Positions 17,494-25,871 of a stretch of DNA of 64,000 bases are shown here, piece after piece (position 1 is the stretch's first letter; the number at the start of each line of letters is the position of its first letter). A program made the position numbers and the translations under genes. The notes under the pieces were generated by a model. The model was given only the letters and a program-made list of their open reading frames with translations, was not told where the DNA came from and ran no database searches. The DNA is from Levilactobacillus hammesii DSM 16381 (GTDB lineage: Bacteria > Bacillota > Bacilli > Lactobacillales > Lactobacillaceae): assembly GCF_001434395.1 (NCBI RefSeq), contig NZ_AZFS01000046.1, forward strand, positions 1-64,000. Reading direction: 5' to 3'.

Positions 17494-17934
17494 ATGACGA
17501 TGCGTAAAAGCAATATGAGTGGTTACGTTAATGTTTTAAGCAAAGTGCTACAAGGCACGGAAGATGAAGCTGGCGAAATGAACAGCGACTTTGAAAAAAT
17601 GCGAACCGCAATCGACAACGATACGGTTGGGGAATTATCCCAAGCAGACTTACAAGCCATTGTGGACAATTTCCAACGGGGCACGGATGGCTATACGGAT
17701 AAGCTGAACCAATTGGAACAAGCCAGTGCACCGGTCCGAATTCTAGGCAAGCACAAGTCGTTGGTTTCGGCATTTCGGATCTACACGGAAGCCTGCCAAG
17801 CCATGACGGACAGCATTGACGTTGAGCACCAAGCGGTTGACGTTGACGCGTTCAACCAATCTGAAAAGACTCAAGAAAATGCCATGGAAAAGGTTACCGC
17901 CGCAACGCAACGGATTATGACCAGTCCCATGTAA
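17494..17934 (+). CDS. Hypothetical acidic helical protein downstream of nadE
   Basis: 146 residues, acidic, predicted all-helical with no cysteine cluster, membrane segment or signal peptide. I do not recognise the family. ATG 17494 overlaps AGGTGA closely; ATG 17500 is better spaced, so the true start may be two codons later. It begins four bases behind nadE, ends at a strong terminator and is therefore the last gene of the pncB-nadE unit. A link to NAD metabolism is only suggested by position. Confidence 0.75.
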   Translation: MTMRKSNMSGYVNVLSKVLQGTEDEAGEMNSDFEKMRTAIDNDTVGELSQADLQAIVDNFQRGTDGYTDKLNQLEQASAPVRILGKHKSLVSAFRIYTEACQAMTDSIDVEHQAVDVDAFNQSEKTQENAMEKVTAATQRIMTSPM

Positions 17935-17937
17935 GGT

Positions 17938-17975
17938 TAAAGGATGTCACGCTCTTTTGAGCGGCATCCTTTTTG
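17938..17975 (+). terminator. Terminator of the pncB-nadE unit
   Basis: AAAGGATG...CGCTC pairs with GAGCG...CATCCTTT around TTTT, followed by T. Confidence 0.92.
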
Positions 17976-18013
17976 CTTACCCCCACCTATGATTTTGGCA
18001 ACTTGGTGGAGGG

Positions 18014-18478
18014 CTGGCCGCCTACCGTTCGCCAAATATGGACTGGAACGCGGTGGGCCGGACGGCAGAAGCCACAGTGCGGTCTTCTGCCTCGCATTTG
18101 AACCGCCAACCCACGTTTCAAATGCGCCATGTGCTCACCGGCTCGCGCCGCTCAGCGCATCCCACGGCTGAGCCCATATTTGGCTTCACTCTCGGCTACG
18201 TGAGTTGCAGCCAATCACGGCGGCTCAGCCACGCCATGACAATGGTCACAATCAATTCTGTGGCGAGCATCAAACTTAGCCGGAGGAGGTCAGAGATGGA
18301 GGCAGCCGTGACGACGGTGTTAGCCGATGCATTTCGGCTTACAGCGTGGGACGTGTTTGGAGACCGGTGAACTTTGCCGGGCTTCAAACCGAGCCGGAGG
18401 ACCGCTTCTCAGGCCGCAGGCGGTCCCCACAGCAGCCGGAATTTCTGACAGCCGCAGGCGGAACGGTAGGCGGACCAG
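18014..18478 (+). repeat. Copy B of the large structured intergenic element
   Basis: A 465-base element with near-perfect terminal arms (18014-18033 and 18457-18478). Its first 190 bases are almost identical to copy A in inverted orientation. Domain I is closed by 18031-18041/18174-18184 and contains GGCAGAAG/CTTCTGCC (18064-18071/18084-18091) and GCATTTGAA/TTCAAATGC (18094-18102/18117-18125). Domain II is closed by GTCAGAGAT/ATTTCTGAC (18289-18297/18441-18449) and holds TGT-T-AGCCGA/TCGGCT-T-ACA (18318-18327/18334-18343), the A-G mismatch hairpin (18356-18388) and GGACCGC/GCGGTCC. It lies between the nadE-unit terminator and tex; 50 or so bases before it, CCACC/GGTGG forms one more hairpin. 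Confidence 0.85.
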
Positions 18479-18577
18479 TTCGCACAAAGGTTGCCGCTAT
18501 GTAGAAAATCTGATTCTGTCACGAGGCAGAGGGGAATATTTGTAAACGCAGTGGGGTGGCCGGCGTGGCAACCATGG

Positions 18578-18583
18578 TATAAT
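18578..18583 (+). promoter_or_regulatory. tex promoter -10 box
   Basis: A perfect TATAAT 33 bases before the tex ATG. The -35 region (around 18555) is poor. Confidence 0.5.
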
Positions 18584-18615
18584 GCAGGTAGTGATAATGA
18601 CAACGGAGGGTTTGC

Positions 18616-20811
18616 ATGGCAAGAGAGAATGAAGAACAGCTTAGCGCCTTGGCACAACCGGTTCATCAACAACTGAGCCAGTATCGCGTCCAACAGATTC
18701 AGGCGGTCTTATCGTTGATGGATGAGGGCAATACGGTGCCGTTTATTTCCCGTTACCGAAAGGAACGCACGGGATCACTGGACGAAGTCGCTATTCGCGA
18801 GATTGAAGATGAAGCGACCCGGCTAGCGAAGCTCAATAAGCGCCGGCAGGACGTCTTGAAGGCCATTGCTGAACAGCAGGCCCTAACGCCCCAACTCAAG
18901 CAGAACTTGGAACGGGCCAGCACCTTGCAACAGGTCGAGGACCTTTACTTACCGTATAAAAAGAAGCGCCAAACTAAGGCGACTATTGCGGCTCAGCATG
19001 GTCTAAAACCCTTGGCACAGTGGCTGTTAACGTTTCCCAAGGATGGTTTGGATGCCCGAGCACGGCAGTATGTGAAGCCGGACCAGGATTTACCTGATGT
19101 GGCGGCTGTTTGGGCAGGGGTCCATGAAATCTTAGCGGAAACCTTTAGCGAGCAGGCCGCCTTTCGGGAGTGGATTCGCCACTACACCTGGCAGCACGGT
19201 GAGTTGACGAGCAAGCTGAAGCGGGGCGCCAAGGATAAGGATGAACAACAGGTCTACGCGACCTATTATGAATTTAATCAACGGCTCAACCAACTGCCGC
19301 CGTACCGGGTGTTGGCGATTAACCGGGGTGAACGTGAGAAAATCCTGTCCGTCGGCATCGCCATTGATCCGGCCTCGATCCTGCAGTACGGGCATTTTCG
19401 ATTGGTGGGCCAACATCAAGGGCCGGCGGTAGCGAAGATTAAGGATGCCTTTGCCGATGCCTACAAGCGGTTCTTAGGCCCCGCCATTGAGCGGGAGTTG
19501 CGGCGTCAATTGACGGATAAGGCGGATGAACACGCCATTCAGGTCTTCGGCAATAACCTGTATCACCTGTTGATGCAGGCGCCGCTGAAGGGGAAAGTCG
19601 TCATGGGCTTTGACCCCGCGTATAGAACGGGGTGTAAATTGGCCATTATGGACGCTAACGGGCGTTTCTTGACGAAACAGGTCATCTACCCGCACAAGCC
19701 GGCAAGTGGCAAACAACGCGCCGCAGCGGGCCCAGAATTCAAGAAGCTTTTAGACCAGTATCACGTTGAAATGATTGCGATTGGAAATGGGACGGCGAGC
19801 CGGGAATCCGAGGAGTTTGTCAGTGACATTCTGAAAACGTTGGATCACCCCGTCTACTACGTGTTGGTCAACGAGGCCGGTGCATCCGTGTACTCGGCGA
19901 GTGCAAACGCGCGGGCCGAATTTGCGGATCTACACGTGGAGGAACGTTCGGCGATCAGTATCGGTCGGCGGTTACAGGACCCCTTGGCCGAACTGGTTAA
20001 GATCGATCCCAAGGCCGTGGGTGTCGGCCAGTATCAACACGACGTTCCCGAAAAGGCGCTGGATGAACAGCTGGATCGGGTGGTAGAAAGGGCGGTTAAC
20101 CAAGTCGGGGTCAACGTCAACACGGCGAGTCCCGAGCTGTTGACCCACATCTCAGGGTTGACCGCAACCACGGCACAGAATATTGTGACCTATCGGAATA
20201 CCAATGGGGCGTTTGCCAGTCGCAAGGAGCTCCAACAGGTGCCACGATTGGGCCCCAAGGCGTATCAGCAAGCGGTCGGGTTCTTACGGATTATTGGGGG
20301 CCAGGACGCCCTCGATAACACGGACATTCACCCGGAGAGTTATGGGGCTACTCGCCAGCTTCTGAAAGGCCTCGCAGCCGATCAAGCAGCGATTGGCACG
20401 CCCAAGTTGCAGCAAGAATTAGCCACGTTGAATCAAGACAAATGGGCCGACAAACTGGCGATTGGTCACGAGACCTTAGCGGATATCGTTTCCGGTTTGA
20501 GCAAACCGGGACGGGACTTGCGAGACACCATGCCGGCCCCACTGCTGCGTCAGGACGTCCTGACCATGGCGGATCTAAAACCCGGCATGGAATTGCAGGG
20601 AACCGTGCGGAACGTCGTCGACTTTGGTGCCTTTGTGGATATTGGTGTTAAGCAGGATGGCTTGGTACACATTTCCCAGTTGGCGGATCACTACGTCAGT
20701 GATCCCAGCGCGGAGGTGACCATCGGTGACGTGGTGACCGTGTGGGTTCTCAGTGTCGATGAAAATCGCCAGCGGATTCAACTCACGATGCGGACTGATG
20801 GTCATGACTGA
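18616..20811 (+). CDS. tex: Tex-family transcription accessory protein
   Basis: A 731-residue nucleic-acid-binding protein (Tex/YhgF). Order of domains: N-terminal helical Tex_N region (VPFISRYRKERTGSLDE near 35-50), central YqgF/RNase-H-like fold (about 325-450, GFDPAYRTGCK), helix-hairpin-helix repeats (VNVNTASPELLTHISG), and a C-terminal S1 RNA-binding domain (about 650-725, VVDFGAFVDIG). It binds RNA and associates with transcription elongation or ribosomes; the exact role is unsettled. ATG 18616 follows CGGAGGG. It overlaps the SprT gene by eight bases and probably forms an operon with it and thrB. Confidence 0.94.
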   Translation: MARENEEQLSALAQPVHQQLSQYRVQQIQAVLSLMDEGNTVPFISRYRKERTGSLDEVAIREIEDEATRLAKLNKRRQDVLKAIAEQQALTPQLKQNLERASTLQQVEDLYLPYKKKRQTKATIAAQHGLKPLAQWLLTFPKDGLDARARQYVKPDQDLPDVAAVWAGVHEILAETFSEQAAFREWIRHYTWQHGELTSKLKRGAKDKDEQQVYATYYEFNQRLNQLPPYRVLAINRGEREKILSVGIAIDPASILQYGHFRLVGQHQGPAVAKIKDAFADAYKRFLGPAIERELRRQLTDKADEHAIQVFGNNLYHLLMQAPLKGKVVMGFDPAYRTGCKLAIMDANGRFLTKQVIYPHKPASGKQRAAAGPEFKKLLDQYHVEMIAIGNGTASRESEEFVSDILKTLDHPVYYVLVNEAGASVYSASANARAEFADLHVEERSAISIGRRLQDPLAELVKIDPKAVGVGQYQHDVPEKALDEQLDRVVERAVNQVGVNVNTASPELLTHISGLTATTAQNIVTYRNTNGAFASRKELQQVPRLGPKAYQQAVGFLRIIGGQDALDNTDIHPESYGATRQLLKGLAADQAAIGTPKLQQELATLNQDKWADKLAIGHETLADIVSGLSKPGRDLRDTMPAPLLRQDVLTMADLKPGMELQGTVRNVVDFGAFVDIGVKQDGLVHISQLADHYVSDPSAEVTIGDVVTVWVLSVDENRQRIQLTMRTDGHD

Positions 20812-21283
20812 TCAGGAGCTACAGCGGTTGGTGGAGCAGATTTCGTTAGCGAGTTTTGGTAAACCTTTCCGGCATCGGGCGTGGTTCAACGCGCGACTAC
20901 GGACGACGGGCGGTCGTTATCAGCTCAAGGATCACAGCATTGAGATTAATCCCAAGATGCTAACGGAACACGACGAGGCCACGTTAGAAGGCATCATTAA
21001 ACATGAACTGTGTCATTACCATCTTCATCTGGCGGGACAATCCGGGCAGCACCGGACGCGGGCGTTTCGCGATTTACTCCAACAGGTCGGGGGGTTACGG
21101 TTTGCGCCGGCTCCGCCACGTCCGCAACCCAGGCCGCGTCGATGGCAACTGTATGTGTGTCAAAATTGTGGGCAGAAATACTACCGGGCGCGGCGCATTG
21201 ATGTGACGAAGATGGTGTGTGGTCGGTGTCACGGCCATTTGGTCTGGCAGAAGACAGTGGTGGCTGTGCAGCGGCCACGTTAA
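20804..21283 (+). CDS. SprT-like zinc protease-domain protein
   Basis: 159 residues from ATG 20804 (ATG 20798 is also possible). The zinc motif HELCHYHLH marks the SprT/Spartan-like fold, and the C-terminus has a zinc ribbon (CQNCG and CGRCHG). This is the layout of the small Gram-positive YdcK proteins usually found beside tex. Proteolytic activity in bacteria is not proven. The start lies inside the tex stop region, which implies translational coupling. Confidence 0.88.
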   Translation: MTDQELQRLVEQISLASFGKPFRHRAWFNARLRTTGGRYQLKDHSIEINPKMLTEHDEATLEGIIKHELCHYHLHLAGQSGQHRTRAFRDLLQQVGGLRFAPAPPRPQPRPRRWQLYVCQNCGQKYYRARRIDVTKMVCGRCHGHLVWQKTVVAVQRPR

Positions 21284-21303
21284 ACTTAGGAGGTCAGTGA
21301 ATT

Positions 21304-22185
21304 ATGGGAAAAACAATTATTCGGGTACCAGCAACTTCGGCTAATTTAGGTCCCGGTATTGATTCAATCGGTGCAGCCTTGCACTTGTATCTGACGGTGA
21401 TTATTGAAGAAAAGACGGAAAAGTGGCGGGTTAATCACGCCTTGGGCACCAGTATTCCTCGCGATGAAAATAACTTGATGGTGCAGACGGCCCTGAAGGT
21501 TAATCCGAAGATTCAGGCGCATCAACTGACCGTCATGTCCGACATTCCCGTGTCACGGGGGTTGGGCAGTTCGACCAGTGCCGTGATTGCCGGCATTAAG
21601 ATTGCCAATGAATTGGGTGAAATGGACCTCACGATTCCAGAACAATTGAACTGGGCGGTTAAGCTCGGTGGCGAATTGGATAATGTCGCCCCGGCCCTCA
21701 TGGGACAAGCGGCCGTCGCCACGGTCAATGATGGGGTAGCCGATGCCATTAAATTGCCACTGCCTGATTTACAGGCGTTGGTCTTTATTCCAGGGCAAAA
21801 GTTATTGGCCCAGAAGAGTCGTAAGGCGTTGCCGAAACAAGTTTCCTTCGATACGGCGGTTCATGCCAGCAGTGTGGCGAATGTCCTAGTGGCAGCGCTA
21901 CTGAAAGAAGACTGGGAGCTGGCGACTAAGCTGATTGAACGGGATGAATTCCACGAACAGGCTCGGTCACAGCTGGTACCGGAGCTGAATCAGATTCGCG
22001 ATGCCGCCCATGAATTGGGGATTGTCGGGACGTATCTGAGTGGCGCCGGTCCGACCGTCGTGACCTTTGGGACTTCTTCGCAGTTGACGCTCTTGCGAAC
22101 CAAGCTGGCGGATGCTGATTTACCGGGGAGTTTGCGGATTCTAGAACTCGATAAAGATGGGGCGACCGTCCTCACAGATGCATAA
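21304..22185 (+). CDS. thrB: Homoserine kinase
   Basis: A 293-residue GHMP kinase that phosphorylates homoserine to O-phosphohomoserine for threonine synthesis. The ATP-binding motif PVSRGLGSSTSA is at about 80-91 and the N-terminal PATSANLGPGID is diagnostic. AGGAGG lies ahead of ATG 21304. It sits 20 bases behind the SprT gene. No homoserine dehydrogenase or threonine synthase gene is next to it, which is unusual; they must be elsewhere. Confidence 0.93.
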   Translation: MGKTIIRVPATSANLGPGIDSIGAALHLYLTVIIEEKTEKWRVNHALGTSIPRDENNLMVQTALKVNPKIQAHQLTVMSDIPVSRGLGSSTSAVIAGIKIANELGEMDLTIPEQLNWAVKLGGELDNVAPALMGQAAVATVNDGVADAIKLPLPDLQALVFIPGQKLLAQKSRKALPKQVSFDTAVHASSVANVLVAALLKEDWELATKLIERDEFHEQARSQLVPELNQIRDAAHELGIVGTYLSGAGPTVVTFGTSSQLTLLRTKLADADLPGSLRILELDKDGATVLTDA

Positions 22186-22220
22186 TTTTGAATTTTTTTG
22201 AATTAACTTGCAAAAAAATA

Positions 22221-22249
22221 TTGTCACTGCCCGAATCATTTGGTATACT
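22221..22249 (+). promoter_or_regulatory. tRNA-Leu promoter
   Basis: TTGTCA (22221-22226), a 17-base spacer, TATACT (22244-22249), 17 bases before the tRNA. Confidence 0.85.
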
Positions 22250-22266
22250 ATTTCTTGTGAGTTAAT

Positions 22267-22351
22267 GCGGCCATGGCGGAATTGGCAGACGCGCAAGATT
22301 AAGGATCTTGTCCGGGTAATCCGGGTGGAAGTTCGAATCTTCTTGGCCGCA
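22267..22351 (+). tRNA. tRNA-Leu (AAG)
   Basis: Acceptor GCGGCCA pairs with TGGCCGC. The anticodon stem CAAGA/TCTTG encloses TT-AAG-GA, and a long variable arm marks class II. A34 would need deamination to inosine to read CTC as well as CTT. CCA is not encoded. Confidence 0.93.
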
Positions 22352-22366
22352 TAACGAATCATCGAG

Positions 22367-22407
22367 GGTGATGCCTTGAGAGTTTTCTCAAAGCATCATC
22401 TTTTTTT
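22367..22407 (+). terminator. tRNA-Leu terminator
   Basis: GATGCCTTGAG pairs with CTCAAAGCATC around AGTTTT, followed by seven T. Confidence 0.9.
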
Positions 22408-22755
22408 GTGTCTCAAATCGGTACGCTTTTGAAACCTTCATAAAAATAGCTGGTTTTACGGAAATAATGAAAACTACCAAATCTCAAAGTCACCAGATTT
22501 AGCGGAACCTTTATTTTTTGCTAAATGCCTTCAGTTTTCAGTAAAGATTCTGTAAAGGGGCTTGCACACACGGGAAACCCGATTAAAATAGCCCAATGAA
22601 GCCGAAACCTTACCGAAATGAGACGGTTAAATGACAAACAGATAACATTTTCACTACGCAATCGTTTTCACCCGAAATGGGTCTTCAAAAATCCTTAAGA
22701 AGGGCGTAATATTGAAAATTAAATCGAGGATTATGAAAGTTTTCAAGCTAAAGAG

Positions 22756-22784
22756 CTGACAAAGTAACTTTCACGCGTTATAGT
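22756..22784 (+). promoter_or_regulatory. Promoter of the MATE exporter gene
   Basis: CTGACA (22756-22761), a 17-base spacer, TATAGT (22779-22784). The preceding stretch 22408-22755 is AT-rich, unlike its neighbours; no gene or riboswitch was recognised in it. Confidence 0.7.
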
Positions 22785-22832
22785 AGTAATCCTGTGTCAA
22801 TGATTGACAAAATTTTAAAAGGAGGTCGGCGC

Positions 22833-24272
22833 ATGAACGACTTAACTAAGGGTAACTCCCTCAAACTCATTTTCTTTTTCACGATTCCACTTTTAATTGG
22901 TAACTTATTCCAGCAATTATATAATGTTTCTGATACTGTGGTTGTGGGGCAAACCTTAGGGGTCAAAGCGCTGGCTGCAGTTGGTGCCACGGGTTCCATT
23001 AACTTCTTGATTATTGGATTTGCGCAAGGCTTGACGGCTGGCTTGGCCATCATTACGGCCACCCGGTACGGTGCCCGGGATTACAAGGGTGTGCGGAAGT
23101 CGTTTGCTGCGAGCATTGTCATTTCAATTCTGATGACGATTGTCCTCACGGTACTGGCTTTGACGTTCGTTGACCCCATCCTGCACTTGATGCAGACGCC
23201 GGCTTCCATTTTTGACAATGCCCGGATCTTCATCAGTACCATCTTTGCCGGGATCTTTGCATCCATGGCGTTTAACTTACTCTCTAACATTATTCGGGCC
23301 TTGGGAGACTCACGGACACCCCTCATCTTTTTGATGATTGGGACCGTGGTCAACGTGGTCTTGGAATTACTCTTTATCCTAGTCTTCCACATGGGTGTGG
23401 CCGGTGCCGGTTGGGCAACGGTCATCTCCCAAGTGATCGCCTCACTGCTTTGCGTGGTGTACATCGTGCGGTCCATTCCGCTTCTTCACATCTCTAAGGA
23501 AGACTTCAAAATTGATTTTCACGAATTATGGGATCACTTCTCCACGGGGATGCCAATGGGCTTTCAGTTGTCCATCATTGCCATCGGAACGATGGTTATG
23601 CAGGCAGCCTTGAACTCATTGGGAACCGACTCCGTTGCGGCATCTACGGCGGCTTCTAAGGTAGATCAGTTGTGCTCACTGCCAATGTCTTCCTTTGGGG
23701 TAACCATGGCCACCTTCGCAGCGCAAAACTTTGGTGCGTCCAAGTATGGTCGGATCATGGAAGGGGTGAAGAAGACCCTCTGGTTATCCGGGAGTTTTGC
23801 TGTATTTGCCGGGGGCTTGGTCATCTTCTTTGGCAAGCCAATCGTGACGTTGATTATCGGAACGGCCGATGAAAATGTCATTCACCTGTCTCAGACTTAC
23901 TTCAACATTATCGGGAGTAGCTACCTGTTACTCAGCGTGCTCTTCATTATTCGGAATACCCTCCAAGGCCTAGGTCGGCGGGTATTGCCAACGTTGGCCG
24001 GAGTCGGTGAACTGACGATGCGGGTCTTTGCTGCTGTATTCATGGTCGGTGCCTTTGGCTACGCCGGTGCCGTTTCGGCGGAGCCACTGGCTTGGTTGGG
24101 TTCCTGCGCCATCCTCGTGCCTTCATGGATTCGGGCGGTTAAGCAATTACGGAACCTGCAACGGTCTGTGGATGTCGTTGAGGGGAAGACGGAAGCACAG
24201 TCTCATGAACAAAATGTGGTGAATGCGAATGCAACAAAATTAGCCACAACACAACCTAAATTAGAGTCCTAA
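22833..24272 (+). CDS. MATE-family multidrug efflux transporter
   Basis: A 479-residue, 12-helix exporter that expels drugs or metabolites against a sodium or proton gradient. It starts with LTKGNSLKLIFFFTIPLLIGN and FQQLYNVSDTVVVGQ, the typical MATE/MepA N-terminus; the second half repeats the fold. ATG 22833 has AAAGGAGG eight bases upstream, so the earlier in-frame ATG at 22794 is not used. A hydrophilic tail of about 35 residues ends the protein. Substrate unknown. Confidence 0.93.
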   Translation: MNDLTKGNSLKLIFFFTIPLLIGNLFQQLYNVSDTVVVGQTLGVKALAAVGATGSINFLIIGFAQGLTAGLAIITATRYGARDYKGVRKSFAASIVISILMTIVLTVLALTFVDPILHLMQTPASIFDNARIFISTIFAGIFASMAFNLLSNIIRALGDSRTPLIFLMIGTVVNVVLELLFILVFHMGVAGAGWATVISQVIASLLCVVYIVRSIPLLHISKEDFKIDFHELWDHFSTGMPMGFQLSIIAIGTMVMQAALNSLGTDSVAASTAASKVDQLCSLPMSSFGVTMATFAAQNFGASKYGRIMEGVKKTLWLSGSFAVFAGGLVIFFGKPIVTLIIGTADENVIHLSQTYFNIIGSSYLLLSVLFIIRNTLQGLGRRVLPTLAGVGELTMRVFAAVFMVGAFGYAGAVSAEPLAWLGSCAILVPSWIRAVKQLRNLQRSVDVVEGKTEAQSHEQNVVNANATKLATTQPKLES

Positions 24273-24291
24273 ACGGATGCGTGATACACTA

Positions 24292-24326
24292 GAGATGATC
24301 GTGAGTAGCGATCATCTTTTTTTTTG
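24292..24326 (+). terminator. Terminator of the MATE gene
   Basis: AGATGATCG pairs with CGATCATCT around TGAGTAG, followed by a long T-run. Confidence 0.92.
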
Positions 24327-24371
24327 ACTAAAATGCGCATTAATCACTAATCAAGGAGTGCATAAATCACG

Positions 24372-24983
24372 ATGAAAAGCTTTATTTTTGATATTGATGG
24401 GACGCTACTGGATACCGAGGCCATGTATATCAAGTCGCTTCAGGCCATCCTGCATGAACGCGGCATGGATCGCCCCTACGCCGAATTGGCGACGACCTTT
24501 GGCATTCCTAGCCGAGACGCACTGATTCGCCTGAAGGTTCCTGATGTTGCCGAGGTATTAGCTCTGTGGGGACCCCGGACCCAGGAATATCGGGAGACGG
24601 TCGCCGTGTATCCCGGGGTAAAAGATGCCCTGCAACAGTTAAAGGATGCGGGTGCTAACCTAGCTGTGATGACGTCTAAGCAGCGCTTTGAGTATGAGCG
24701 AGATGTCGTTGGATTTGGACTTGCTGATTACTTTACGCAGCATGTCATTGCTGAGGATGTTGCGCAGGGCAAGCCGGCACCAGATGGCATCCTACTTGCC
24801 ATGGAACGCCTGCATGCCGATCCAGCGACAACGGTTTACGTTGGGGATACGGATTATGACGTGCGGGCCTCACGGGCGGCACAGGTCACCTTTGGCTTTG
24901 CGGGATGGAATGGTAAGCACCCCAACGGTTTTACACCAGATGTGACGTTTAATCAGCCACAGGAGATGCTGCAGTTGCTGTAA
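24372..24983 (+). CDS. HAD-superfamily phosphatase (phosphoglycolate phosphatase-like)
   Basis: 203 residues with all four HAD motifs: FDIDGTLLD (nucleophile and acid Asp, residues 5-13), VMTSK (Ser/Thr motif II), GKPAPDG (Lys motif III) and GDTDYD (motif IV). The helical cap between motifs I and II is the small type of PGP/beta-phosphoglucomutase relatives. Substrate cannot be assigned. AAGGAGTG lies 12 bases ahead of ATG 24372. Confidence 0.9.
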   Translation: MKSFIFDIDGTLLDTEAMYIKSLQAILHERGMDRPYAELATTFGIPSRDALIRLKVPDVAEVLALWGPRTQEYRETVAVYPGVKDALQQLKDAGANLAVMTSKQRFEYERDVVGFGLADYFTQHVIAEDVAQGKPAPDGILLAMERLHADPATTVYVGDTDYDVRASRAAQVTFGFAGWNGKHPNGFTPDVTFNQPQEMLQLL

Positions 24984-25066
24984 AGTGGTTGGATGGCGTG
25001 TTTTGTGCTATATTTGAGTTGAGCGGTAACACCGCTAATAAGGTTACAACAAAAAGGGGTGGCAAA

Positions 25067-25468
25067 ATGTTTGCCATAATCGTCACAGGTCACGGCGCGT
25101 TTGCCCGTGGCATTCTACAAAGTGCCGAGATGATCTTCGGTAAGGCGCAAAAGGTCGTGGCTGTCACATTGGCAGCAGACGAAGGCGTCGAAGATTTGGT
25201 CAATCATTATCGAGCTACGATACAAGAAATGCAGCCGGTGTCCGAGGTCCTATTTCTGGTGGATCTGTGGGGAGGCGCACCATTTAATGCGGCACAACAA
25301 GTGGTGGCCCAGGCACCTGGAAAGTACGGTCTGATTGCCGGGGTGAACTTGCCAATGCTGATTGAGGCCTTGGCCGTTCAAAAGCAGCCCTTAGCGACCG
25401 CAATTTCACACTTGGAACAGGCCGCCCAGGGCGGGATTCGTCATCTGGACTTAAATAGCACCGAATAA
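25067..25468 (+). CDS. PTS mannose-family IIA domain protein
   Basis: 133 residues forming a stand-alone IIA(Man) domain. The phosphorylatable His9 lies in VTGHGAFA, and SAEMIFG, LVDLWGGAPFN and the C-terminal helices match the family. ATG 25067 follows AAAGGGGTGG; the longer frame from 24989 has no ribosome binding site. No IIB, IIC or IID gene is adjacent, so it either serves a permease elsewhere or is regulatory. It is the second orphan PTS element of this window. Confidence 0.88.
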   Translation: MFAIIVTGHGAFARGILQSAEMIFGKAQKVVAVTLAADEGVEDLVNHYRATIQEMQPVSEVLFLVDLWGGAPFNAAQQVVAQAPGKYGLIAGVNLPMLIEALAVQKQPLATAISHLEQAAQGGIRHLDLNSTE

Positions 25469-25483
25469 TGAGCGCGTATAGTG

Positions 25484-25514
25484 AAAGGCTGGGACGACTG
25501 TCCTAGCCTTTTTT
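25484..25514 (+). terminator. Terminator of the IIA(Man) gene
   Basis: AAGGCTGGGA pairs with TCCTAGCCTT around CGACTG, followed by T. Confidence 0.9.
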
Positions 25515-25530
25515 GATCATCAAGTGGGGA

Positions 25531-25677
25531 TTACGATTGGATTTTGATGAAGGCCTCGGGCGGGTGTTTGCTGGGGAGATACCGGTTGTCACGTTCCTGG
25601 TGTTGGTGGCGGAGAAACTGACGAAGTCGTGTGATTACGGTCAGTGGCAACGCTTGAAGTTGGGAAACGGTATACAT
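25531..25677 (-). CDS. Possible 48-residue basic peptide
   Basis: In the 400-base gap between IIA(Man) and the CPBP gene, the minus strand has an ATG-started frame of 48 codons (starts MYTVSQLQAL, ends EAFIKIQS), rich in Arg, Gln and His. A GGTGGGTGA stretch lies a few bases before the ATG but is a weak ribosome binding site, and no convincing promoter is seen. I do not recognise it. It may be a small protein, a remnant or chance. Confidence 0.3.
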   Translation of the reverse strand: MYTVSQLQALPLTVITRLRQFLRHQHQERDNRYLPSKHPPEAFIKIQS

Positions 25678-25871
25678 ACGGATCACCCACCATTCACTTG
25701 ATTTGGTAGCTTAACTCTAGCATACTGAGCACGATTGTTCACGCCATGAACCTTATAAATAATATTATGAACCGTCAGGGGAAATCTCGTTGCGTTGCAG
25801 GCATTTTAGTGGCTTAATCGTTATCTTGTTTGCTATAATCACCCTTTAAAAAGTTAAAGGGGATGATTTGA

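Noticed and set aside
18038-18370. Open frame starting MDWNAVGRTAEAT in copy B, with an almost identical frame at 11412-11603 (minus) in copy A
   Set aside because: It lies wholly in the structured element, has no ribosome binding site, ends at different places in the two copies and is absent from copies C and D. Identity reflects DNA/RNA conservation, not a protein.
22408-22755. A riboswitch before the MATE exporter gene (guanidine type considered)
   Set aside because: No recognisable aptamer motif or terminator/antiterminator pair was found in this AT-rich stretch.
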